From Firmicutes bacterium UBA5420 (GTDB lineage Bacteria; Bacillota; Limnochordia; Darwinibacteriales; Darwinibacteriaceae), in the NCBI GenBank assembly GCA_002409455.1, contig DHNI01000107.1:1-13214 (forward strand): a stretch of 13,214 nucleotides of DNA, in the 5' to 3' direction. The translations under genes were made by a program, and so were the position numbers. A model generated the notes under the pieces. The model did not search any database and had not been told where the DNA came from. It was given only the letters and a program-made list of their open reading frames with translations. Within the stretch, counting starts at the first letter, position 1; the number at the start of each line of letters is the position of its first letter. Of this stretch, positions 6,042 to 13,214 are shown in pieces.

Positions 6042-8054
6042 TTAGGAAAACCCTAGCAGACTACCAACTTGAAAGATGAAGACCGCAAGTACCCAGGCAA
6101 TGGTAAAGGTATAAACCGCTGAAAAGAGAGCCCATTTGGTTGAGCCCGTTTCTTTCCTTATTGTGCCTAAAGTGGCAGCACAAGGGGTATAAAGCAGCGT
6201 CATCACCATAAAAGAAACAGCTGTCAGGGGCGTGAACACTTCACGAATGGCTGCAACAAGTTCGGTTCCCGCTTCAACTCCGGCATAGACCATGCCCAGT
6301 GTGGCTACCACAGCCTCCTTGGCTGCGATCCCAGAGAACAGGCCAACGGCAGCCTGCCAGCTTCCAAAACCAGCCGGTTTAAAAATCGGCGCAATCAAGA
6401 GGCCAATCCTTCCCAAGATACTTTCGGCACCATAGGGTTCTACTCCCGCTGGAAGCACCGCCAACACCCAAAGTAAGCTCACCACCGCAAAAATGGTGGT
6501 ACCCGCCCGGGTTAAGAAGCCAGAGACATTGTCCCACATATTGCGGAGCACATTCCTCAAAGTCGGTTTGCGATACGGCGGCAACTCCATGATAAAGTGG
6601 GAGGATTCCCCCTTAAACAAAGTCTTGCTAAAGATCTTACCCATGAGAAAGGCTATGGCAATGCCCAAAGCATACACAGAAAACAGGATTAAACCCCCGT
6701 GGGACGGGAAAAAAGCTGCAATAAACACTAGGTAAATGGGAATTTTCGCCCCGCAGGACATGAACGGGTTAATCAGTATGGCAATCATGCGATCCTTTTT
6801 GCTCTCCAAGGTACGCGTGGCCATCACACCTGGAACATTGCAGCCAAAACCGACAATCATGGAAATAAAGGTTTTGCCCTGCAAGCCCACAAGCCGCATC
6901 GTGTTATCCATAACATAGGCCGCCCTGGCCATGTAGCCACTGTCCTCCAAGAAGCCCATCAGCATGTATAAGATGACGATCAAAGGCACAAACTCGATCA
7001 CGGCCCCGACCCCAGCGACAATTCCATTTGCGGTAAAATCAATCAACCACTGGGGAGCATGAACCGCAAGGAGGAGGCTTTCGAATACCTCACCAATGTA
7101 ATCCACCCCTGTCACCATCACCTCACCCAGTAAGTCTTCACCGATGACAAAGGTTAGTTGAAAAACAATAAACATAATAACTGCAAAAATGGGCATACCC
7201 CAGTATTTATGGGTTAGGACGCGATCCACCCTATCGGTGGTAGTCTGTACCGCCACCTTGGGCCTTCGCACCGTATCTTTTGTGATTTCACCCACAAACT
7301 TATAACGACTATCCACAATTTCTAGTTGATAATCCTCCGCATGGGCTGCAACCTCATTCCAAAAGCGTCCATACGCAGGGGAGCCCTGCAGAGTCTGACT
7401 TTGATCTACAACACTTTGCGCGTAAGCGTCGCCTTCTAGAAGTTTAAGAGCCAACCAACCAGGGGGATAGGCAAAATCCTCCTTCGTGAGGAGATTCTTC
7501 AGCTCCGCTATCTTGCGATCGATGGATTCGCCGTAACTTAAGCGCGCATGTCCGTTAAGGGGAGCATACATAACTGCTGTTGCTGCCTCCATAAGCTCAT
7601 CCATACCCCTGCGCCTACTGGCAACCGTCGGTATGACAGGGATCCCCAAACGCTTAGTGAGGGCCTTCTCGTCCACAGAAATCTCTCGAGCCTCCGCCTC
7701 ATCCACCATATTTAAAGCGACTACAACTTTAGCTCCCATCTCCAGAAGCTGTGTGGTTAGGTACAAATTTCGTTCTATATTCGTAGCATCAACTACATTA
7801 ATCACCACATCAGGATTGCCTGTAAGAATGAACTCCCGAGCTACCACTTCGTCCTCAGAAAAGGCACCTAGACTGTACGTACCAGGCAAATCCACCACGG
7901 TATACACTTGATTTTTATAGCGCGTTTGTCCTTCCTTGCGCTCTACAGTCACGCCAGGCCAATTGCCCACATGCTGGTTGGCTCCGGTAAGTGCATTGAA
8001 GAGTGTGGTTTTTCCGCTATTGGGATTGCCCACCAAGGCAATGGTCATCGACAT
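6042..8054 (-). CDS. feoB: Ferrous iron transport protein B
   Basis: FeoB is the membrane Fe(II) importer with an N-terminal G domain. The GTPase motifs are G1 GNPNSGKTT at residues 9-17, the G2 threonine in GVTVE (34-38), G3 DLPG at 55-58 and G4 NMVD at 115-118. G5 is read as VASRRRG (144-150), which departs from the common SAxxG form. A helical inhibitor domain (about 165-275) leads into the membrane part with two gate domains, including conserved cysteines in GFGCNVPGVMATR and CGAKIPIY, and a C-terminal segment with YTPCAATLG. Its 670 residues are within the family range. The start at 8054 has AAGGAG nine bases upstream; an ATG two codons later is less well spaced. It lies between feoA and feoC and is transcribed from the Fur-controlled promoter before feoA. 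Confidence 0.97.
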   Translation of the reverse strand: MSMTIALVGNPNSGKTTLFNALTGANQHVGNWPGVTVERKEGQTRYKNQVYTVVDLPGTYSLGAFSEDEVVAREFILTGNPDVVINVVDATNIERNLYLTTQLLEMGAKVVVALNMVDEAEAREISVDEKALTKRLGIPVIPTVASRRRGMDELMEAATAVMYAPLNGHARLSYGESIDRKIAELKNLLTKEDFAYPPGWLALKLLEGDAYAQSVVDQSQTLQGSPAYGRFWNEVAAHAEDYQLEIVDSRYKFVGEITKDTVRRPKVAVQTTTDRVDRVLTHKYWGMPIFAVIMFIVFQLTFVIGEDLLGEVMVTGVDYIGEVFESLLLAVHAPQWLIDFTANGIVAGVGAVIEFVPLIVILYMLMGFLEDSGYMARAAYVMDNTMRLVGLQGKTFISMIVGFGCNVPGVMATRTLESKKDRMIAILINPFMSCGAKIPIYLVFIAAFFPSHGGLILFSVYALGIAIAFLMGKIFSKTLFKGESSHFIMELPPYRKPTLRNVLRNMWDNVSGFLTRAGTTIFAVVSLLWVLAVLPAGVEPYGAESILGRIGLLIAPIFKPAGFGSWQAAVGLFSGIAAKEAVVATLGMVYAGVEAGTELVAAIREVFTPLTAVSFMVMTLLYTPCAATLGTIRKETGSTKWALFSAVYTFTIAWVLAVFIFQVGSLLGFS

Positions 8055-8077
8055 CGCATTCGTCTCCTTATATCTAT

Positions 8078-8308
8078 CTATTGTTCAATGCCAACCAGCA
8101 TCTTCTCTGCTAAGCCCCGGCCTAGTGCAACCTTCTGACCGCCTAGACCAACAATGATAGGTCCTCGATCATTTTTTAACACTTTAACTTGAGCACCTGT
8201 ATTAAATCCCATCTCGTAGAGACGCCGCGTTGCAGATCGTCCAGCCTGAATGCGAGCTACTTTGCATATATCACCGACATGTAGACTAGTAAGGGATAAA
8301 TATTTCAC
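8078..8308 (-). CDS. feoA: Ferrous iron transport protein A
   Basis: This small SH3-like cytoplasmic protein is needed for FeoB-dependent Fe(II) uptake and probably contacts FeoB. The start is GTG 8308, giving 76 residues, because AAAGGAGG at 8323-8316 is seven bases upstream. A longer frame from 8335 would read through this ribosome binding site and overlap the Fur operator. Typical family features are LTSLHVGDICKVARI near the start, RRLYEMGFNTGAQVKVL in the middle, and PIIVGLGGQKVALGRGLAEKM at the end, i.e. the beta-barrel with a glycine-rich turn. It is the first gene of the operon, with 23 bases to feoB. Confidence 0.95.
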   Translation of the reverse strand: MKYLSLTSLHVGDICKVARIQAGRSATRRLYEMGFNTGAQVKVLKNDRGPIIVGLGGQKVALGRGLAEKMLVGIEQ

Positions 8309-8315
8309 GGAGTCC

Positions 8316-8323
8316 CCTCCTTT
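8316..8323 (-). promoter_or_regulatory. Ribosome binding site of feoA
   Basis: AAAGGAGG on the minus strand, seven bases before GTG 8308, fixes the feoA start and rules out the longer frame. Confidence 0.8.
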
Positions 8324-8335
8324 CTGGCGTGACAC

Positions 8336-8350
8336 TGAAAATCATTCTCA
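8336..8350 (-). promoter_or_regulatory. Fur box of the feo operon
   Basis: TGAGAAT-G-ATTTTCA on the minus strand fits the 7-1-7 Fur consensus TGATAAT-n-ATTATCA, and its arms are complementary at six of seven positions. It covers the predicted transcription start of feoA, so iron-loaded Fur would block the promoter. Confidence 0.85.
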
Positions 8351-8355
8351 TATAT

Positions 8356-8384
8356 ATAATATCGACCTTGCCCCTGCCTGTCAA
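8356..8384 (-). promoter_or_regulatory. Sigma-A promoter of feoABC
   Basis: On the minus strand a perfect -35 TTGACA (8384-8379), a 17-base spacer and a -10 TATTAT (8361-8356) predict initiation around 8349, inside the Fur box. Confidence 0.88.
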
Positions 8385-8503
8385 GATCATTACGCCTGAA
8401 AGAACACCTTTTTGCCGACTTTTTTGCATGCATTTTCTAGAATATTACACTGTAAAACTGCAAGCAAAACTTGAATCGAAGAAGGAATAACTAGAGGTTA
8501 AAA

Positions 8504-8578
8504 GAATATGTACATTGTGAAAAACAAATATGGGTGTTTCACATAGTGAAACATACATCAAGATGCATGTTCATATTC
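8504..8578 (+). repeat. Nested inverted repeats before the proline dehydrogenase gene
   Basis: The outer arms GAATATGTACAT (8504-8515) and ATGTTCATATTC (8567-8578) are complementary except at one position. Inside lie the perfect dyad at 8535-8553 and a second imperfect palindrome ACATaCATC-AA-GATGcATGT (8551-8570). The outer right arm ends one base before the GGAGG ribosome binding site (8580-8584). The set could be operator DNA, an mRNA leader structure, or both. Confidence 0.7.
8535..8553. promoter_or_regulatory. Probable operator, perfect 8-3-8 dyad
   Basis: TGTTTCAC-ATA-GTGAAACA is a perfect inverted repeat. A related half-site, GTGAAAAACA, lies upstream at 8517-8526. The symmetry and position before the first gene suit a dimeric repressor or activator, but the regulator is not in the window and its family cannot be named. 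Confidence 0.65.
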
Positions 8579-8593
8579 TGGAGGTAATGCTAA

Positions 8594-10666
8594 GTGCGAA
8601 TTACTAAACACCCCGTTCTAGACATTCAAGAGGGCAAGAGGGTATCATTTACCTTTGATGGGCAGCCTCTTGTAGGAAAGGAAGGGGAAATGGTGTCATC
8701 GGCTCTATTTGCCAATGGCATCCGTACGTTTTCTATTCATGCCGTAGGTGACGCTCCTCAAGGCCTTTTTTGCGCTAATGGTCAATGTGCCCAGTGTACT
8801 GTTATCATAGATGGCCTGCCCGTAAAGAGCTGCATCACTCCCCTTAAAGAAGGAATGGAGATTAAGACCCTTGTTCACCACCCCGAACTACCCGCAGACG
8901 ACCAGTGGCGTCCGTCTCAGCCCCCCGAAGAGCTGTCTTGCCAAGTGCTCATTGTGGGCGCAGGTCCCTCAGGGATCACAAGCGCCGTCGAACTTGCTGA
9001 CCTAGGATTCTCTGTAATTCTTGTCGATGACAAAAACCACCTAGGCGGCAAATTGGTACTCCAAACTCACAAATTTTTCGGCTCCATGGCCGACTGTTAT
9101 GCCGGCACGAGAGGTACGGATATTGGCAAGATTCTCGAAGATGAAGCCCGAAGTAGAGAGAACATCACCATAATGACCAGCTCAACAGTTGTTGGTATCT
9201 ATAGCGATGGCAAGGCCGGAATCTACCAAGACCGCCTAGAAAAATATGTCCACGTCTCCTTTGAAGGCCTTATTGTAGCCACAGGAGCGAGGGAGCGTTC
9301 CCTAGTCTTCCCCGGTAACGACCTGCCAGGTGTCTTTGGCGCAGGGGCTTTTCAAACCCTGGTGAATCGCGATCTGGTGAAATCCTCAGACCGCGTGCTC
9401 ATTGTCGGTTGTGGCAATGTGGGCCTAATTGGTGCCTATCACGCACTGCAGGCGGGTATTGAAGTAGTCGGCCTTTTAGATATAGCACCTGCGGTGACGG
9501 GCTACAAGGTTCATGCTGATAAGATCAAGCGTATGGGTGTACCCATTTACCTAAACCACACCCTAATTGGAGTTAAGGGAGACGGCAAGGTAGAGCAAGC
9601 TACCATTGCCCAAGTTGATGAAAATTGGAACCCGCTTGTAGAGACTGCTAAGACCTTTGCTGTAGATACAGTACTCATTGCCGTTGGCTTAAGCTCTGCA
9701 GATGAGTTTTACGCTAGCGGTATTGAAGGCGGCTTCCCGGTTCTAAAGACTGGTGACGCCAACGAGATTGCGGAAGCGTCATCTGCGATGATGGGCGGAC
9801 GCATTATTGGCCGCGAAATGGCTGGGCTCTTAGGAAGCGATGTAACAATACCACCTGAATGGTCTGAAAAGGCAGAGATTCTAAAAAGTCATCCAGGTGA
9901 AGTCTTCGAGCGATCCTTTGAGTTACTGGGGAAAGGCTGGAAGCCAATCATCCACTGCCACCAGGAGATACCTTGTAACCCCTGTACGAGTGTGTGCCCC
10001 CAAGATTCCATTCATCTCAGTGACCGTACCGGAACCATTATGGATCTGCCTGAGTTTTCGGGGAAATGTATTGGCTGCGGCTTCTGCGTGCTCATCTGCC
10101 CAGGCCTTGCCATTACCCTAGCGCGCAGGGTCAAAGATGAAGGCTTAGCTGAATTGGTCTTACCCCATGAGTTCGAACACGATTACGAGCCAGGTGATAC
10201 GGTTCATCTTCGTGGCCTAGAAGGTGTGGATCTTGGTGAAGGAATTGTCAAGGCTGCACGATATAATAAGAAACATCGCACGAGTTTGATCACACTGGAG
10301 GTTCCCATTGAACTCGCAACAGAAGCAGTGGGCATTTTGGTTCAAGATGAAGAGATAACCAAGCCCCTCGATGAAGCAGACTTCACCTATTTGCCCGATA
10401 ATGCCATTGTGTGCCGCTGTGAGCGGGTGACAGTAGGCGAAATAAAGGAATTCGTTCGTGAAAATGATGTGACCGATATTAACCAGCTCAAACTGCCCCG
10501 GTTAGCTATGGGGGCCTGCGGCGGAAAAACATGCCTTGATCTTGTCCCCCGCGTCCTGATGCAGGCCGGTGTTGCCAGAGAAGAGATACACCCCGCCACC
10601 CATCGTCCTTTAACGGTGGAAGTCCCGATGAAAGCTCTGGCTAACCTAGGAGGTGGACACGAATGA
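8594..10666 (+). CDS. Fused alpha-like subunit of dye-linked proline dehydrogenase (FAD, multi Fe-S)
   Basis: This 690-residue redox protein is predicted to carry electrons from the beta-like subunit to an acceptor. In order: an HcnA-like [2Fe-2S] ferredoxin domain with Cys60, 65, 68 and 80; a two-dinucleotide-fold FAD/NAD(P) oxidoreductase with VGAGPSG at 121-127 and VGCGNVG at 271-277; a ferredoxin insert with Cys455/461/464/468 and Cys492/495/498/502; and a BFD-like [2Fe-2S] domain with Cys607, Cys609, Cys642 and Cys647. This is the HcnB / proline dehydrogenase alpha / sarcosine oxidase alpha superfamily, but with parts that are often separate polypeptides joined in one chain. The start is GTG 8594, with GGAGG nine bases upstream; an ATG at 8586 hits a stop at once. 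Its ATGA overlap with the next gene implies coupled translation. Hydrogen cyanide synthase or an opine oxidase are alternatives; the P5C dehydrogenase gene downstream favours proline. Confidence 0.85.
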   Translation: MRITKHPVLDIQEGKRVSFTFDGQPLVGKEGEMVSSALFANGIRTFSIHAVGDAPQGLFCANGQCAQCTVIIDGLPVKSCITPLKEGMEIKTLVHHPELPADDQWRPSQPPEELSCQVLIVGAGPSGITSAVELADLGFSVILVDDKNHLGGKLVLQTHKFFGSMADCYAGTRGTDIGKILEDEARSRENITIMTSSTVVGIYSDGKAGIYQDRLEKYVHVSFEGLIVATGARERSLVFPGNDLPGVFGAGAFQTLVNRDLVKSSDRVLIVGCGNVGLIGAYHALQAGIEVVGLLDIAPAVTGYKVHADKIKRMGVPIYLNHTLIGVKGDGKVEQATIAQVDENWNPLVETAKTFAVDTVLIAVGLSSADEFYASGIEGGFPVLKTGDANEIAEASSAMMGGRIIGREMAGLLGSDVTIPPEWSEKAEILKSHPGEVFERSFELLGKGWKPIIHCHQEIPCNPCTSVCPQDSIHLSDRTGTIMDLPEFSGKCIGCGFCVLICPGLAITLARRVKDEGLAELVLPHEFEHDYEPGDTVHLRGLEGVDLGEGIVKAARYNKKHRTSLITLEVPIELATEAVGILVQDEEITKPLDEADFTYLPDNAIVCRCERVTVGEIKEFVRENDVTDINQLKLPRLAMGACGGKTCLDLVPRVLMQAGVAREEIHPATHRPLTVEVPMKALANLGGGHE

Positions 10667-11808
10667 AAACTTACGATATAGTCGTAATCGGTGCTGGCAG
10701 TGTAGGTGTTCCCTTGGCATATCGTTTGGCTGTGAGGGGGCTTCGTGTACTTGTTGTTGACAAGCTATCATCGGTGGGACAAGGCCAGAACAAAGCAGCC
10801 ATTGGCGGCATTCGAGCCACCCACTCCGATCGTGCGAAAATCAAAGTTGGCAACGCATCTTTAGATGTTGTCCGTAGATTGCTACCTGAATATGGCCAAG
10901 ATGTGGATTATATAGAAGGTGGCTACCTTTTTCCAGCCTATAGCGAAGAGATCGCCCAGGGCCTCAAAAACCTGCTACCCCTGCAAAAGAGCTTTGGGTT
11001 AAATATCAATTGGATTGGGCCTGACGAAGTAAAAGATAGGTGTCCTGGCATCTTAGCCGAGGGGCTCTTAGGCGGAACCTTTTCACCTGAAGATGGCCAT
11101 CTTTCATCGTTAAAAATGATCGGTGCCTTTCATCGTCTCGCCTGTCAAGCGGGTGTCGATTTTCTTTTCAATACCGAGGTCGTAGGTTTTGATCTAGAAA
11201 AGGGCAAGATACAAGCGGTTTTGACCGATAAGGGCAAGATCAACTGTTCCCATGTAGTAAACGCAGCAGGAGCCTATGGTCGGGAGATTTCGCTCATGGT
11301 GGGGGCCGACTTACCAGTCTACCCTGATTCACATGAGGCTGGGGTGACGGAACCCGTAAAGCGATTTTTCTTGCCCATGCTGGTGGACATTGCCCCTGAT
11401 GCGCAGTCGGACAATTATTATTTCTACCAAAACGCCGAAGAGCAAATTGTCTTTTGCATTACGCCGCGGCCAAAACGCATGGGTACAGATAGGCGCTCCA
11501 CATCGGAGTTTTTGCCCATGGTTATTCCCCGTATGCTCAATTTGTACCCGCGTTTGCGTAACTTAAAGGTGCGTAGGGTGTGGCGAGGCTTGTACCCCAT
11601 GACACCCGATGGAAAGCCCATTGTAGGATTCGACCAAGAAGTAGATGGATTCTTTCATGCTATTGGCATGTGTGGCCAAGGCCTCATGCTAGGCCCTGGT
11701 CTGGCTGATATGATTGCTTTAGCCATTGCAGAGGGGCAAGAAGACGAAGAAGTCTTCGCTGATCTTTCCCCCTATCGTGACTTTAGTGGTGAAGAACTAC
11801 TCAAATAA
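10663..11808 (+). CDS. FAD-dependent proline dehydrogenase beta-like subunit (DAO family)
   Basis: This is the predicted catalytic subunit oxidising an amino acid, most likely L-proline to 1-pyrroline-5-carboxylate. It is 381 residues, the usual size of PDH-beta, HcnC, DadA and monomeric sarcosine oxidase relatives. The FAD motif is VIGAGSVGVPLAYRL at residues 8-22 with an acidic residue at Asp33. The segment AAIGGIRATHSD (45-56) is characteristic of the sarcosine oxidase beta / PDH-beta branch. Near the C-terminus, WRGLYPMTPDGKPIVG (307-322) and GMCGQGLMLGPGLAD (335-349) complete the flavin site. AGGAGGTGG at 10648-10656 gives a strong ribosome binding site, and the start overlaps the preceding stop as ATGA. 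D-proline, hydroxyproline or sarcosine are alternative substrates; the downstream ALDH4 gene points to L-proline. Confidence 0.85.
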   Translation: MKTYDIVVIGAGSVGVPLAYRLAVRGLRVLVVDKLSSVGQGQNKAAIGGIRATHSDRAKIKVGNASLDVVRRLLPEYGQDVDYIEGGYLFPAYSEEIAQGLKNLLPLQKSFGLNINWIGPDEVKDRCPGILAEGLLGGTFSPEDGHLSSLKMIGAFHRLACQAGVDFLFNTEVVGFDLEKGKIQAVLTDKGKINCSHVVNAAGAYGREISLMVGADLPVYPDSHEAGVTEPVKRFFLPMLVDIAPDAQSDNYYFYQNAEEQIVFCITPRPKRMGTDRRSTSEFLPMVIPRMLNLYPRLRNLKVRRVWRGLYPMTPDGKPIVGFDQEVDGFFHAIGMCGQGLMLGPGLADMIALAIAEGQEDEEVFADLSPYRDFSGEELLK

Positions 11809-11829
11809 AATTCTAGATGAGGTGATTGA

Positions 11830-13214
11830 ATGTCAAATGGTATTTTTAACATGCCCTGTCCAAAAAACGAACCCATCCAGGACTACAGGCCGGGAGGCCC
11901 CGAAAAGGCACAACTGAAGGCAGCTCTACAGGAGCTAAGCAGCAAAGAACTAGAAATCCCTGTTGTCATCAATGGTGAAGAAGTCAAGACAGGAAACATA
12001 GGAAAATGTGTAATGCCCCACAACCATAGCCATCTTTTGGGCCACTACCACCAAGCGGGCACCAAAGAAGTAGAGGCTGCCATCACAGGAGCCCTCAAAG
12101 TACGTAAGGATTGGGCTGGTTTGCCCTGGGAAGAGCGTGCAGGCATCTTTATGAAGGCTGCTGAGATTCTGGCCCATGAAAAACGCTATCTACTGAATGC
12201 AGCCACCATGTTGAACATGAGCAAAACCCCCATTCAAGCCGAAATTGACTCGGCCTGTGAACTGATTGATTTCTGGCGTTTCAACATCCAGTACATGGAA
12301 CAAATCTATCGGCAGCAACCCCAGTCCACTCCCTTAAGCTGGAATCGCGTCGAGCACCGTGGACTGGAAGGATTTGTCTTTGCCATCACACCCTTTAACT
12401 TCGCAGCCATTGCCGGTAACCTGCCAACGGCCCCTGCGATGATGGGTAATGTCGTGGTTTGGAAACCTGCTTCTTCTGCAGTCTATCCAGCCTACCATAT
12501 TTTGAAGATTCTAGAGCAGGCCGGTTTACCACCTGGAGTCATTAACTTCGTACCCGGATCTGGCGGAACAGTAGGCGATCCAGTGCTGGCCCATCCATCC
12601 TTTGCAGGTATTCACTTTACCGGAAGCACACCTGTCTTCCAAAGTATGTGGAAGACCATTGGCAACAATATCCAAAACTACCACACCTACCCACGCATTG
12701 TTGGGGAGACAGGCGGTAAGGACTTTGTCTTTGCCCATGCAAGTGCTGATATTGATGCCCTTAGCGTAGCCTTAGTGCGAGGCGCCTTTGAATACCAAGG
12801 TCAAAAGTGTTCGGCGGCTTCCAGAGCCTATATTCCCAGGAGCATCTGGCCGCAAGTTAAGGAAAAGATTGTAGAGATGACAAAAGAGCTCAAAGTGGGC
12901 GATGTCTCTGATTTCACCAATTTTATGGGTGCCGTCATCGATCAAAAAGCCTTTAACAGCATCAAATCGTATATCGACTATGCCAAGAACTCCAATGAAG
13001 CAACCATCTTGGTAGGCGGAACATATGACGACAGTGTGGGCTACTTTATCGATCCCACTATTGTAGAAACCACTAATCCCAAGTTCAAGCTGATGGAAGA
13101 GGAGATCTTTGGGCCCGTTCTGACCATCTATGTCTACGCTGATACTGATCTGGACGAAGCGCTAGAGCTTTGCAACACTACTTCACCCTATGGTCTCACC
13201 GGATCGATCTTTGC
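11830..13214 (+). CDS. pruA: 1-pyrroline-5-carboxylate (L-glutamate gamma-semialdehyde) dehydrogenase, 3' truncated by window
   Basis: This enzyme oxidises glutamate semialdehyde, the open form of 1-pyrroline-5-carboxylate, to glutamate with NAD as likely acceptor. 461 codons are in the window and the frame runs off the end. ALDH4A1-type enzymes have about 540-560 residues, so the last 80-100 are missing. The long N-terminal extension (MSNGIFNMPCPKNEPIQDYR, then VVINGEEVKTG) is typical of the ALDH4A1 group rather than the PutA or RocA type. Visible catalytic parts are Asn190 in TPFNFAAIAGN, the glycine loop IHFTGSTPVF, general base Glu293 in VGETGGKD, nucleophile Cys327 in GQKCSAASR, and EEEIFGPVL at 423-431. 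The start is ATG 11830, with GAGGTGA five bases before it and 21 bases after the preceding stop. It completes a two-step proline to glutamate route with the two genes upstream. Confidence 0.93.
   Translation, partial: MSNGIFNMPCPKNEPIQDYRPGGPEKAQLKAALQELSSKELEIPVVINGEEVKTGNIGKCVMPHNHSHLLGHYHQAGTKEVEAAITGALKVRKDWAGLPWEERAGIFMKAAEILAHEKRYLLNAATMLNMSKTPIQAEIDSACELIDFWRFNIQYMEQIYRQQPQSTPLSWNRVEHRGLEGFVFAITPFNFAAIAGNLPTAPAMMGNVVVWKPASSAVYPAYHILKILEQAGLPPGVINFVPGSGGTVGDPVLAHPSFAGIHFTGSTPVFQSMWKTIGNNIQNYHTYPRIVGETGGKDFVFAHASADIDALSVALVRGAFEYQGQKCSAASRAYIPRSIWPQVKEKIVEMTKELKVGDVSDFTNFMGAVIDQKAFNSIKSYIDYAKNSNEATILVGGTYDDSVGYFIDPTIVETTNPKFKLMEEEIFGPVLTIYVYADTDLDEALELCNTTSPYGLTGSIF

Larger units (their letters stand above)
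8385..8593. other. Divergent intergenic region, feo / proline operon
   Basis: These 209 bases between the feo promoter and the proline operon carry no convincing gene. TAGAAT at 8438-8443 is a possible plus-strand -10, but the best -35 upstream (TTGCCG at 8412) is 20 bases away, so the promoter is not settled. I see no -12/-24 sigma-54 element. The downstream half is dominated by the dyads annotated separately. Confidence 0.6.

Noticed and set aside
6493..8157. Several plus-strand open frames opposite feoB and feoA
   Set aside because: They are reverse-strand shadows of strongly conserved feo genes, with low-complexity, non-family-like translations.
8309..8335. Longer feoA start at GTG 8335
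   Set aside because: The extra nine residues would be encoded by the feoA ribosome binding site itself and the start would sit next to the Fur operator. GTG 8308 is correctly spaced and matches the family length.
11726..11917. Plus-strand frame spanning the junction of the beta subunit and the ALDH gene
   Set aside because: It overlaps two well-supported genes in another frame and has no ribosome binding site. The ALDH start at 11830 explains this stretch.
1..13214. Search for CRISPR arrays, tRNA or rRNA genes, transposases, integrases or toxin-antitoxin genes
   Set aside because: Nothing in either strand showed spaced direct repeats, tRNA-like cloverleaves or mobile-element proteins. All stretches over 250 bases are accounted for by genes.

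Overview
The window looks like a chromosomal segment of a Gram-positive, probably anaerobic, bacterium of the Bacillota (Clostridia-like). The evidence is the strong AGGAGG-type ribosome binding sites with frequent GTG and TTG starts, compact operons, a feoA-feoB-feoC ferrous iron operon behind a Fur-box promoter, and a multi-cluster iron-sulfur/FAD dehydrogenase of the dye-linked L-proline dehydrogenase type. I cannot name the genus. No mobile elements, RNA genes, CRISPR arrays or phage genes are visible.

Layout. (1) 1-4026, plus strand: the 3' part of an ABC-transporter operon. It holds a possible tail of an upstream gene, a fused double permease, its ATPase and a TIM-barrel sugar-phosphate isomerase/epimerase-like protein. 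Two intercistronic hairpins, both capped by a C(UGCG)G tetraloop, lie before the permease and before the isomerase. The architecture resembles AfuB/AfuC-type importers. The isomerase neighbour makes a sugar or sugar-phosphate substrate more likely than ferric iron. (2) 4035-4937, minus strand: an AEC-family (auxin efflux carrier-like) permease, convergent with the isomerase gene with 8 bp between them. (3) 5131-5694, plus strand: a membrane-anchored protein of unknown function made of about six beta-rich repeats, ending in a bidirectional terminator. (4) 8384-5742, minus strand: the Fur-controlled feoABC operon for Fe(II) uptake, with an excellent sigma-A promoter whose start site lies inside the Fur box. 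(5) 8594 to the window end, plus strand: a proline-to-glutamate operon. It encodes a 690-residue alpha-like subunit carrying [2Fe-2S], FAD, two [4Fe-4S] motifs and a BFD-type [2Fe-2S] site, a DAO-fold FAD beta-like subunit, and an ALDH4-type 1-pyrroline-5-carboxylate dehydrogenase cut by the window end.

How they work together. The beta-like subunit should oxidise proline to 1-pyrroline-5-carboxylate. Electrons would pass through the iron-sulfur chain of the alpha-like subunit to an unidentified acceptor, and the ALDH would oxidise glutamate semialdehyde to glutamate with reduction of NAD. The divergent feo operon supplies iron, which the cluster-rich dehydrogenase would consume. The shared intergenic region carries the Fur promoter on one side and an elaborate set of nested dyads on the proline side, one ending directly at the ribosome binding site.

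The least explained elements are the nested-dyad leader at 8504-8578, the fully fused redox subunit, the beta-repeat protein, and the absence of an obvious terminator between the convergent isomerase and AEC genes.
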